64,000 nucleotides of DNA from Pseudonocardia kujensis (GTDB lineage Bacteria > Actinomycetota > Actinomycetes > Mycobacteriales > Pseudonocardiaceae), in the NCBI RefSeq assembly GCF_021283305.1, contig NZ_JAJSOK010000037.1, positions 1 through 64,000 on the forward strand. Direction: 5' to 3'. Both the position numbers and the translations under genes were made by a program. Each line of letters opens with the position of its first letter. The first letter of the stretch is position 1. Below are positions 23,805 through 31,755 of this stretch, piece after piece. The notes under the pieces were generated by a model. It was given only the letters and a program-made list of their open reading frames with translations. It searched no databases and was not told the DNA's origin.

Positions 23805-25142
23805 TCAGACCGCCGGGGGCGCCGGGGCCAGGCGCGCGGCGGTCACGTGCGCGACGACGACCGCGACGATGACCAGCGGCATCACGACCAGCCCGTCCGT
23901 GCCGAGCAGCAGCGTCGCCAGCAGCACCGAGGTGAGCGGCAGGCGCAGCATCACCGTCGCCATCGCGCCGATGCCGATCGCCACCCCGGCCACGAGCGGC
24001 AGCCCGGGCAGGTGCGACAGCAGCAGACCGCCCGAACCACCGATGAAGAGCGCGGGGAAGATCGGGCCGCCGCGGAAGCTCGCGAGACAGAGCGCGTACG
24101 CCAGCGCCTTCGCGACGAGCACGACGGCCAACGCGGTGGGCGCCCAGCCGGCCTGGCCGGCCAACAGCCGGCCCAGGCCCTCCTGCCCCGAGAACAGCAC
24201 GAACGACGCGTCGTGCCCGCTCAGGGCCGCCGCCAGCACCGCCAGCCCGGCCACGACCACCCCGATCACCGGGCCTGCCACCACGATCCGCGGCTCGGCC
24301 TGCCGCCGCACCACCGCGGTCAGGCGGTGGATGCCGGTGCCGACCAGGGCCGCCAGCAGGCCGGCCAGCACGGCCCACCCGAACTGGACGATGTCGGTCC
24401 GGCCGAAGGGCGGGAGGCCGGGGAGGGTCAACGAGGCCGTCCCGAGCCCCGTCAGCGAGTCCAGCCCGAGGAAGATCAGCGACCCGATCCCGGCCGCCAA
24501 CAGCCCGGGCAGCAGGATCACGCCCAGAGCCGCGCCCGCGGCCAGGGACGCCTCCATCAGGAGGAACGCCCCCGGGATCGGCGAGCCCAGCAAGGTGCTG
24601 ATCGCCGCGAAGCTGCCCGTGGCGGCGAGGACCGCGGCAGCGCGGCCGTCGGCGCCCTTGCGGGCGGCCTGCAGCGCCAGCACGCCCAGGCCGCCGCCCA
24701 GCGCGATCAGGGGCGCCTCCGGGCCCAGGACCACCCCGAGTCCCAGTCCGACGAGCGCCGCCAGCAGGATCCCGGGCAGCTCGCGCGGGACCGGCGTCGT
24801 GCCGGTGTGGAAGCCGTCGGCCGGAGAGTGACCGCCATGCCCCGGCAGGTAGCGGATGACGACGCCGACGGCCAGGCCCGCGACGGCCAGGAGCAGGAAC
24901 GGCCACCACACCGGCGCGGCGGCGAAGCCGAGGGCGTGCGGTAGATCGGTGTACGTCCACCGCTGGAGCCCGGTGACGAGCTGGAGGAAGAAGTACGCCG
25001 CCGCCGAGATCGGCACCCCGACGATCGCGCCGAGCAGCAGAAGCCGGGTGTAGCCGGCCGAGCGGAGGACGGCCTCGGGGGAGAACGGTGCCGCCGCCCC
25101 CGTCCCGGTGCCCGTCCTCGCGGCCTCGTCCGCCTGGGCCAT
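23805..25142 (-). CDS. ClC-family chloride channel / transporter
   Basis: A 445-residue protein with 10-12 membrane helices. ClC selectivity motifs are recognisable in modified form: GSPIPG (GSGIP-like), GPEAPLIALGGGLG (GREGP-like, with the Glu kept) and FRGGPIFPALFIGGSGGLL (GxFxP-like, giving FRGGPIFPA). It should conduct chloride or exchange Cl- for H+; the presence of the external Glu in GPEAP argues for exchange or gated behaviour. ATG 25142 is chosen, since the ORF extension upstream is charged and unlike the family. Confidence 0.87.
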   Translation of the reverse strand: MAQADEAARTGTGTGAAAPFSPEAVLRSAGYTRLLLLGAIVGVPISAAAYFFLQLVTGLQRWTYTDLPHALGFAAAPVWWPFLLLAVAGLAVGVVIRYLPGHGGHSPADGFHTGTTPVPRELPGILLAALVGLGLGVVLGPEAPLIALGGGLGVLALQAARKGADGRAAAVLAATGSFAAISTLLGSPIPGAFLLMEASLAAGAALGVILLPGLLAAGIGSLIFLGLDSLTGLGTASLTLPGLPPFGRTDIVQFGWAVLAGLLAALVGTGIHRLTAVVRRQAEPRIVVAGPVIGVVVAGLAVLAAALSGHDASFVLFSGQEGLGRLLAGQAGWAPTALAVVLVAKALAYALCLASFRGGPIFPALFIGGSGGLLLSHLPGLPLVAGVAIGIGAMATVMLRLPLTSVLLATLLLGTDGLVVMPLVIVAVVVAHVTAARLAPAPPAV

Positions 25143-25220
25143 CACCGCACTCCCGTCGTCGCGCCGGTCGCCCACCCTCTCGGAGCGGACGCGCGGGCGG
25201 CACCGCCCGGAGCGGGTGAC

Positions 25221-25669
25221 TCAGCCGTCCTCGGCGGCCGACGCCGCGGTCCGGTCGCGGGCCCGCACGGCGGCGGCGGCCATCCGTTCCGGGCCGCTCG
25301 TCAGCGCCCGCCGCCAGGGCGGGACGCCGTCGATCTCGATCTCCAGCGAGAAGCTGAGGAACGTGCGGATCGCGACGATCAGGCCGAGGATGCCGACGTT
25401 CTGCAGGGTCGGCTCGACCGCGATCGTGCGGAGCAGGTCCGCGGCGACCAGCACCTCGATCGCGAGCAGGAGCGTGCCGCCGAACGTCTCGCGCAGCGTC
25501 TGGTAGCCGTCGCGGCCGCGGCCGGTCGTGATCCACACGCGGGCGACACCACCGCCGACCAGACCAGGCCGAGCACCAGGACCGCGGCGCCGAGCACCTC
25601 GAAGGCCACCGCCGCGCCATCCATCAGCCGGACGACCGTCGTCTCCGGCTCGGCCGCGAGCCCACCCAT
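25221..25669 (-). pseudogene. DUF1622 membrane protein with one frameshift
   Basis: The first frame (25669 to about 25535) encodes the amino end and helix 1 (AVAFEVLGAAVLVLGLVWSAV). The second frame (about 25538 to 25221) continues with the conserved DUF1622 part: GYQTLRETFGGTLLLAIEVL, VAADLLRTIAVEPTLQNVG and AIRTFLSFSLEIEIDG. A single base change near 25535 would restore one protein of about 149 residues with three membrane helices. The two halves overlap, so either a real mutation or a sequence error in GC-rich DNA is possible. The family function is unknown. Confidence 0.7.
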
Positions 25670-25750
25670 TCCGCCTCCCGCCCGGCAGCCTGGTCCGGAC
25701 GGAGGCGCGCCGCCCTCACCCGGGGCGGGCGAACGGGGGGTCGGCGGGAC

Positions 25751-25756
25751 TATGCT
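25751..25756 (+). promoter_or_regulatory. -10 element of the small membrane protein / nitrobindin pair (leaderless)
   Basis: TATGCT lies 8 bases before the GTG at 25765, so the two-gene message probably has no 5' leader. Confidence 0.55.
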
Positions 25757-25764
25757 CGCCCGCC

Positions 25765-25923
25765 GTGCACTGGTTCTTCACCGTGCTGCTGATCGCGGCG
25801 AGCGCCGGCACGGTCGCCTTCACCGGCTTCCTGCTGCGGCGCCTCTTCACGACGGCGCCCGACGCCGCCGCCGCGCTCGCGGCTCGACCGACCGAGGAAG
25901 TCCCGGAGGAGCCCTCCGCATGA
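25765..25923 (+). CDS. Small single-pass membrane protein (52 residues)
   Basis: The peptide starts VHWFFTVLLIAASAGTVAFT, a single membrane helix, followed by a short basic segment (LLRRLF) and an acidic Pro/Glu tail (PTEEVPEEPSA). Its TGA overlaps the ATG of the nitrobindin gene (ATGA), and a good -10 element lies just upstream of its GTG. This makes it a credible gene of its own, translated with nitrobindin. Function unknown; it may tether or regulate the heme protein. Confidence 0.65.
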   Translation: MHWFFTVLLIAASAGTVAFTGFLLRRLFTTAPDAAAALAARPTEEVPEEPSA

Positions 25924-26549
25924 CGCAGCCCGACGGCAACGACGTCCCCACCACGATCACCGGCCCCGTCAACGCCGCGCCGGACTCGCCGCAGCGCAAC
26001 CGGCCGCAGTGGGACGACCTGCCGGTGCCCGACGACACCGCCAACCTCCGGCAAGGTCCGGACCTGCACGAACAGTGCGTCGGCCTGCTCCCGCTGATCG
26101 GCGTGTGGCGCGGGACCGGCGAGGTCGTCTACCCGACGATCGACGGGCCCTTCCACTTCGGCCAGCAGCTCGTGTTCGCGCACGACGGCCGTCCGTTCGT
26201 CTCGTACGAGGCCCGGGCCTGGCTGCTCGACGAGGACGGGAAGGTGATCCGGCCCGCCGCGCGCGAGACGGGGTTCTGGCGCCCCCAGCCCGACGGCTCG
26301 CTCGAGGTCCTCATCGCCCACGCGACCGGGATCATCGAGGCCTGGTACGGCGAGAAGGGCGACCTGCGCTCCTGGCAGATCGAGACCGACGCCGTGGTGC
26401 GCACGCCGTCGGCGAAGGACGTCGTCGCGGCCAAGCGTCTCTACGGCCTGGTCAACCAGGGCGACCTCGCCTACGTCGACGAGCGGGCGATGGAGGGCCA
26501 GCCGATGCAGCCGCACATGTCGGCGCTGCTGCACCGGGTGGCGGGCTGA
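25920..26549 (+). CDS. Nitrobindin-like heme-binding protein (DUF1794, FABP/THAP4 family)
   Basis: A 209-residue protein whose C-terminal 160 residues form the ten-stranded nitrobindin barrel. The GxWxGxG signature is GVWRGTGEVVYPTI, followed by FGQQLVFAHDGRPF and ARETGFWRPQPDGSLEVL. The heme-coordinating His is near the C terminus (SALLHRVAG). These proteins bind ferric heme and react with NO or peroxynitrite. ATG 25920 overlaps the stop of the small membrane protein. The equivalent in M. tuberculosis (Rv0813c) also lies beside sseC2. Confidence 0.9.
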   Translation: MTQPDGNDVPTTITGPVNAAPDSPQRNRPQWDDLPVPDDTANLRQGPDLHEQCVGLLPLIGVWRGTGEVVYPTIDGPFHFGQQLVFAHDGRPFVSYEARAWLLDEDGKVIRPAARETGFWRPQPDGSLEVLIAHATGIIEAWYGEKGDLRSWQIETDAVVRTPSAKDVVAAKRLYGLVNQGDLAYVDERAMEGQPMQPHMSALLHRVAG

Positions 26550-26559
26550 GGGTGAGCTG

Positions 26560-27550
26560 TCGCCTGCGGTGATCGTTGACGGGAGTCGTTCGACGGTGAT
26601 CGTTCCGGTGGTGGTCCTTCCGGCGGTGATCCTTTCGGCGGTGACGGTGGCGCTGGGTGCTGCTGCGCTGCGGTCACTGTCGGTCCGATCGTGCCGCGGC
26701 TGATCGTTCTTACGGTCACGCCAGTGCTGCCGCTCGCGCGCTCCCGTAACTCTGGCTGGTGATCCCTCCGGCGGTGATCCTTCCGGCGGCGATGGTGGCG
26801 CAGGGTGCTGCTGCGCTGCGGTCACTGTCGGTCCGGTCCTGCCGCGCCTGATCGTTCTTACGGTCACGCCAGTGCTGCCGCTCGCGCGCTCCCGTAACTC
26901 TGGCTGGTGATCGTTCTGGCGGTCACGCCAGTGCTGCCGCTGGAGCGTTCCTGTCACACTCGCCGTGATCATGGCACCAGGTGATCATGCTGAGCGCCAC
27001 GCTGGCGCTGCTCGCGGAGCACTCCTGCAGCACTCACCGCGATCGGGCGACGGACCGTGATCGTTCCGATGGTCACCATGATGCTGTTGCTGGAGCGTTC
27101 CCGTCCCGCTCGCGACGATCTTGCCCATGTGATCGTTCTGGCGGTCACGTGAGCGCTACCCGTCGAGCGCTGCTGTATCGCACGCAGCGATCAAGCGGTC
27201 TCGCCGTGGTAGTTCCTGCGAGGGCCTGAGCGCTGCCCGCAGCGTTCTCTCGCGCCGCGAGCAGCGATCAAGCAAGTGAGCCCATGATCGTTCTGGGGTC
27301 ACCCCAGTGCTGCCGATGGAGCGTTCCTGTCGCACTCGCGGCGGTCATCGCGCAGGTGATCGTTCTGACGGTCGCCCCAGTGCTGCCGCTGAAGCGTTCC
27401 TGTCACACTCGCGGCGGTCATCGCGCAGGTGATCGTTCTGACGGTCGCCCCAGTGCTGCCGCTGAAGCGTTCCTGTCACACTCGCGGCGGTCATCGCGCA
27501 GGTGATCGTTCTGACGGTCACGGGAGCGGGGTCGGTGTTGCGCTCCTGTC
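26560..27550. repeat. About 1 kb of degenerate ~73-bp tandem repeats, non-coding
   Basis: The gap between nitrobindin and the next gene is filled by copies of a unit that begins GTGATCGTTCTGACGGTC and continues with CAGTGCTGCCGCT. The clearest copies start at 27284, 27356, 27429 and 27502. The copies at 27356-27428 and 27429-27501 are identical, 73 bases each. On the left the array has decayed, but a 148-base period (two units) is visible between 26670-26764 and 26818-26912. No stable reading frame crosses the array on either strand that looks like a protein. Confidence 0.85.
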
Positions 27551-27581
27551 CCTCTCGGAGTGATCCTGCCCGGCCTGCGGG

Positions 27582-29714
27582 TCAGGGGCGCTGGGGCTGG
27601 TTCAGCATGCGGTCGACCTCGGCGCGGTCGAGGCCCGCGAGCTTCGCGACCTGGTCCGGGGCGAGGCCGGCGGCGGCCAGCCGACGGACGACGGAGCCGA
27701 GTTCCTCGCGCCGGTGCCGCATCTCCTCCGCGAGCCTGCTCAGCTCCTCCTGCTGGCTCTGCAGCTCGACCGTCGCGCCGACCGCGCGCACCGGGTCGTC
27801 GAGGAGCACGGCGAGGAGCCGGTCGCGGGCGTCGCCACGGCGAGGGTCGATCACGCCGTGGGGCTGTGCGGCCCGCGCCCGCGCCGCAAGGGCGTGCTGG
27901 ACGGCTGCGGCGACGGTCCGGCTGGACCCCGCCTCCTCCGGTCCTGGCTGCTCCGTGGTGAGCGGCTCGAGCGCACCGCTGTGCGCCGCGTCCTGCTGGT
28001 CGGTGGCCGGCCGCTCGGGCCCCGGGTGCTCGGAGTCCGGGTGCTCGGAGTCCGGGCGCTCGGAGTCCGGGCGCTCGGAGTCCGGGCGCTCGGACGCGGC
28101 GTACGAGTCGAGGGTCCCGCTCTGGGAGGCAACCGTGGGCGCGACGGGTCCCTGCTCGGCCGGGCGCTGCCCGTCCTCGGCTGCGAGCCCGTCCTCGGCT
28201 GCGAGCCCGTCCTCGGCTGCGAGTCGGTCCTCGGCTGCGAGCTCGTCCTCGCGCGGGGTGTCGACCGGTCGGGCTGCCTCGGCCGCGGCATCTTCGGGTG
28301 CTCGGTCGGCGTCGTCGGCAGAGCCGGCGGCCGCGGTGGAGGTGGAACCAGCTGTGGCAGCGACGTCGGCCGGTCCGGCCGCTCCGGCGCCGGGCGCGGT
28401 GGTCGAGTGCGGCGGCGCCGTGGCGTCGACGGGGCGGCGGGCTCGTGCTGCGGGATCGGCTCCGCCGAGAGCACTCTCGGCCGTGGCACTCGCGGGACGG
28501 GGCTCGGCATCCGAGGGCGCCGCACCTGTCGAGGCGGCCTCCTCGTCGCCGACCGGCGTACGGAGCCCGAGTGCGGCAGCGCCGAGACCGACCGCTCCGA
28601 GCGCCGCGAGCTGGGCGGTGGTGGGGCGCTCGTCTGCCGGGGCGACTGCATCGGCGACGGCCCCCTCCCGCCCGTTCCGCTGGTCGGCGACACCCTGCTC
28701 GGCAGTCCCCTGCTGCACGGTCCCTCGCTCGGCGACCCTCTGCTCGGCAGGTCCCTGCTCGCCCCGCTCGACGACGCCCTGCTCGACGACGCCCTGCTCC
28801 GCGGCCGCCCCCTGCTCGGCGGCCCCGGGCGCAGCCTCTCCCTGCTCCGCGGCGCGGGCCCGGGCGTACGGGGTCGGCGCGCCCTTGGCCGCCTCGGTCA
28901 GCCGGGCGGCGCGGGCCTCGGGCGTGAGCACGGGGGCGTCGGCCACCTCGTCCTCCTGGACGGGCCGGGCTCCTGCCGGGTCCGCCACCGCCCGCTCGGC
29001 CTCGGCCGAAGCGGGAGCCGCCTCGTCCGCCGCGGCGGCGACGTCTGGCGCCACTGCATCCGCCTCCGGACCGCGGTGCGGCGAGGCGGCCCGGGGGCCG
29101 GCTGCCGCGCCCAGGGCGTCGGACGCCCTCGCCTGCCGCGCGTTCGCGTCGGTCTCGGCGTCGGCCTCGACCTCCGCCGCGCCCCGGTCGGCGAGCGAAC
29201 GGGCCGGCGCGGGCTGCGCACCGTCGGCGGTCGCGCGGCCCCCGGTGCGCGCCGCGCCGGCCCCGCCCGCGGTACCCGGCACATCGGCGGGCGACTCCGC
29301 CGAGCCGGGATCGCCCGTCGCGGCGCGGCGGGCCTCGGCCTGGATGGCGGCGGCGTGCTCGGCCGCCGCGCGGTGGGCGCGGGCGCGGGCGAGCAGGACG
29401 TCGGACTGCACGGGGAGCGGCGCGGTGTCGGCCTCCTGTACGGCCACGGCGTCGGCCACCGTCCGCGGGCGCGACTGCTCGGCGCTCCCGACGCCCGCCG
29501 CCACCGCGACCGGGACGGCCTCGGGGGCGGGGCGCGGAGCGGGCATCTCGCCGACCGACTCGCCGGTCCAGTCCGCGTGCGTGGGCTCGGCCACGGGGCG
29601 GCTCTTCGCCTTGCCGCGCACCGCACGAACAACGACGATCACGACCGCGATCACCAGTGCCGCGGCCCCGACGCCCAGCGGCACGAGGACGTCAGCCGAG
29701 AACGCCTGCTCCAT
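27582..29714 (-). CDS. Large membrane-anchored Ala/Glu-rich low-complexity protein
   Basis: A 710-residue protein. It has one N-terminal membrane helix (about 9-32, VLVPLGVGAAALVIAVVIVVV) and a basic stop-transfer segment. About 550 residues of Ala/Glu/Pro/Thr-rich sequence follow, with short tandem repeats (LAAEDG x3; SERPD/SEHPD x5; EQGVVEQ-like). The ordered C-terminal part (about 610-710) begins DARDRLLAVLLDDPVRAVGA, has a coiled coil (SQQEELSRLAEEMRHRREEL) and ends in a helix-turn-helix-like segment (LAPDQVAKLAGLDRAEVDRML). The same C-terminal arrangement recurs in actinobacterial proteins of unknown role. It lies 44 bases downstream of a DivIVA-domain gene, so a cell-pole or wall function is possible. 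Confidence 0.7.
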   Translation of the reverse strand: MEQAFSADVLVPLGVGAAALVIAVVIVVVRAVRGKAKSRPVAEPTHADWTGESVGEMPAPRPAPEAVPVAVAAGVGSAEQSRPRTVADAVAVQEADTAPLPVQSDVLLARARAHRAAAEHAAAIQAEARRAATGDPGSAESPADVPGTAGGAGAARTGGRATADGAQPAPARSLADRGAAEVEADAETDANARQARASDALGAAAGPRAASPHRGPEADAVAPDVAAAADEAAPASAEAERAVADPAGARPVQEDEVADAPVLTPEARAARLTEAAKGAPTPYARARAAEQGEAAPGAAEQGAAAEQGVVEQGVVERGEQGPAEQRVAERGTVQQGTAEQGVADQRNGREGAVADAVAPADERPTTAQLAALGAVGLGAAALGLRTPVGDEEAASTGAAPSDAEPRPASATAESALGGADPAARARRPVDATAPPHSTTAPGAGAAGPADVAATAGSTSTAAAGSADDADRAPEDAAAEAARPVDTPREDELAAEDRLAAEDGLAAEDGLAAEDGQRPAEQGPVAPTVASQSGTLDSYAASERPDSERPDSERPDSEHPDSEHPGPERPATDQQDAAHSGALEPLTTEQPGPEEAGSSRTVAAAVQHALAARARAAQPHGVIDPRRGDARDRLLAVLLDDPVRAVGATVELQSQQEELSRLAEEMRHRREELGSVVRRLAAAGLAPDQVAKLAGLDRAEVDRMLNQPQRP

Positions 29715-29758
29715 GGGCGCGCACGCTACGCCGATCTACGTCACGGTGCGCAGTCGTT

Positions 29759-31108
29759 CTATCCGGAGCGTGACCCCGAGGTCGACCGGTCCGAACGGGG
29801 CGCGTCGTCGCTGTCGGACGGTCGTCCGGAGCCGGACGAGGACGTGCCCGCGCCGTTGCGCTCGCCGTTCGACTGACTGCCGCGCGGTTCGTCGGAAGGC
29901 CCTGACCTGCCGTTTCGACCCTTCGATGCATCGCCGGGGGCGGCGGGAGCCGGCCGGACCGCGCCAACCTTGACCGTCTCCGACACCTCGTCGGACCCGG
30001 TCTTCGCCGCAGGCTCGGCCCCGGACGTGGGCGTGTCACCGGGCGTGTCCGACCCCGCCGACGACGTGGTGACGCCGGACTTTTCAGCCGATCCGGTGTC
30101 CCCGGATCGCTTCACCGAGGGCCGCGCCGAGACCGCGGAGACCGCGACGGTGCGATCCGGTTCCACCTGCCGCGCAGGCGGTCCGGGCTTCTCGCCGTCC
30201 TCATCGGACGACGCGAGCGGCACCATGGCGGTGGCGGGCTCGGCCTCGTCGTCGGGCTCCGGGCGGTTCTCGCCGCGGGCCTCGGAGGCGGGCCGGAAGA
30301 GATCGCCGGGCGCGGAACCGGGCCCGGACTCGGGACGACGGACCACCGTCGTCTCCTCGACGGGCGAGCCGGCCTTCACCCCGGACTGCGAGGGCGTCTG
30401 CGACGGGGCGGCACCCGGCAACGGCTGGGCGGCGGCCCCTGCGGCCGGGCCCTCGGCGGGCGCGGGCTTGGGACGCGGGCTGGGCCGGCCCGGCCGCTCG
30501 GTCCGGGCGTCCTCCCCCTTCGGCGGCGAGGACGTACCGGATGCCGGCGGGGTCACGGCGAACCGGGCGGTCGGGGCGCCGAGCAGGCCCTCGAGCTGGC
30601 CGCGCAGCCGCGTCAGCTCGGCGACGACGGCATCGCGCTGGCGGCTCAGCTCGGCGAGCTCGGTCCGCGCGCTCTCCTGCTGCTTGCGCAGCGACTCGGC
30701 CTCGTTCCGGGCGTCGCGCCGAGCGGCGGAGCGGATCTCCTCGGCCTCCTCCTCGGCGGCCTGGAGGATGCTCTGCATCCGGTCGGTGAAGGAGCCGATC
30801 ATGTCGGGCGAGTCGGGTCCGCCCGGGCGCGGCCGCGGGGTGGGACGCGGGCGGCCCCCCGGGGGCGGCCCCGGCGGCGGGCCCATCGGTCCGCCGGGCC
30901 CCGGGGGCCGCTGCGGGCCCATGCCCGGAGGGGGCGGCCCCACGACCGGGAAGGGATGGCTGCGAGCGGCGTCGAGGTCCGCGCGCATGCGGGCCAGGAC
31001 CCGCTGCAGGCGCGCCACGTGCTCGTCGACCTGCCTGCGGTCGTAGCCGCGGAGCACGACGTCGAACCTCGGGGCACCGAGCGAACGCTCTCCCCCGTCA
31101 GCCGTCAT
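29759..31108 (-). CDS. DivIVA-domain protein with proline- and acid-rich tail
   Basis: A 449-residue protein. The N-terminal DivIVA motif (about 10-50, PRFDVVLRGYDRRQVDEHV, then ARLQRVLARMRADL) is followed by a Pro/Gly-rich linker (PPGPGGPMGPPPGPPPGG). A coiled coil (about 105-175, MQSILQAAEEEAEEIRSAAR, then LRKQQESARTELAELSRQRD) comes next, and a long Ser/Pro/Glu-rich tail ends the protein. DivIVA proteins sense curved membrane and organise polar growth in actinobacteria. I start at ATG 31108; the longer frame adds 34 unconserved residues. It is a paralogue type, not the essential Wag31 (which lies with the division genes). Confidence 0.82.
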   Translation of the reverse strand: MTADGGERSLGAPRFDVVLRGYDRRQVDEHVARLQRVLARMRADLDAARSHPFPVVGPPPPGMGPQRPPGPGGPMGPPPGPPPGGRPRPTPRPRPGGPDSPDMIGSFTDRMQSILQAAEEEAEEIRSAARRDARNEAESLRKQQESARTELAELSRQRDAVVAELTRLRGQLEGLLGAPTARFAVTPPASGTSSPPKGEDARTERPGRPSPRPKPAPAEGPAAGAAAQPLPGAAPSQTPSQSGVKAGSPVEETTVVRRPESGPGSAPGDLFRPASEARGENRPEPDDEAEPATAMVPLASSDEDGEKPGPPARQVEPDRTVAVSAVSARPSVKRSGDTGSAEKSGVTTSSAGSDTPGDTPTSGAEPAAKTGSDEVSETVKVGAVRPAPAAPGDASKGRNGRSGPSDEPRGSQSNGERNGAGTSSSGSGRPSDSDDAPRSDRSTSGSRSG

Positions 31109-31283
31109 GTCCCGACCCTTTCCGTCGCCGCCCCGCCACTCACCTCGCCGAGGGTAGGGAGATCCGTACTCGCGTTCAGAAGCGTTCACCCTAACGGAGC
31201 ACGACTCCACCCGGCCAGTCGACTTGCGACAGCGGGCCGTGGAGCACTCACCCTCGCCACGGTCCCACGAGCCCCGACGCGCC

Positions 31284-31289
31284 TACCAT
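31284..31289 (+). promoter_or_regulatory. -10 element of the fur-ygfZ pair (leaderless)
   Basis: TACCAT lies 7 bases before the GTG at 31297. Confidence 0.55.
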
Positions 31290-31296
31290 CGGGTCC

Positions 31297-31755
31297 GTGG
31301 ACACCTCGCTCAAGTCGACGCTGCACCGGCGCGGCCTGCGGATGACGCCCCAGCGCCAGCTGGTCCTCGACGCGGTCCGCGAGCTGGGGCACGCCACGCC
31401 CGAGCAGATCTGCACCCAGGTCCAGCGCGCGGCGCCCGCGGTGAACATCACCACCGTGTACCGCACGCTCGATCTGCTGGAGGAGCTGCGGCTCGTCCGG
31501 CACACGCATCTCGGGCACGGTGCGCCGACCTATTCGGAGCGCGAGCACGAGCACGTCCACCTCGTGTGCCACCACTGCGGCGCGGTGAGCGAGGCACCCA
31601 CGGCCCTGATGGAGGCGCTGGCCGACCAGCTGCGCGCGCAGGAGGACTTCGAGCTCGACGTCACGCACGTCGCGCTCTCCGGGCGGTGCGCGCGCTGTCG
31701 CGAGGCCGACCGGAAGGCCGCCGACGAGCTCGAGGAGAAGGAGACACACGCGTGA
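31297..31755 (+). CDS. Fur-family metal-dependent regulator
   Basis: A 152-residue repressor. The winged helix (about 8-85) has LRMTPQRQLVLDAVRELGHA and NITTVYRTLDLLEELRLV. The metal-binding part has the His cluster HEHEHVHLVCHHCG and a second Cys pair, RCARC, which together hold structural zinc. The branch (Fur, Zur, or the nickel sensor Nur) cannot be set from sequence alone; in Streptomyces, as I recall, the nickel-type member lies near ygfZ and a nitrobindin gene, which fits. Its TGA overlaps the ygfZ GTG. GTG 31297 is preceded by a leaderless promoter. Confidence 0.88.
   Translation: MDTSLKSTLHRRGLRMTPQRQLVLDAVRELGHATPEQICTQVQRAAPAVNITTVYRTLDLLEELRLVRHTHLGHGAPTYSEREHEHVHLVCHHCGAVSEAPTALMEALADQLRAQEDFELDVTHVALSGRCARCREADRKAADELEEKETHA

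Noticed and set aside
26716..26972. Protein made of the repeats on the minus strand
   Set aside because: The frame exists only because the period happens to keep it open for part of the array; it is broken elsewhere and has no family.
26560..27550. CRISPR array
   Set aside because: The units are 73 bases of contiguous repeat without unique spacers, and no cas gene is near.
27502..29973. An 823-codon plus-strand frame opposite the 710-residue protein
   Set aside because: Ser/Ala/Arg-rich shadow with no membrane signal or domain; the minus frame has a clean membrane anchor and an ordered C terminus, and a proper stop and start.
31170..31195. A PHO box in front of the fur or DivIVA gene (GTTCAG/GTTCACC)
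   Set aside because: The repeats are 10 bases apart, not 11, and the first is a poor match; no Pho link is expected.
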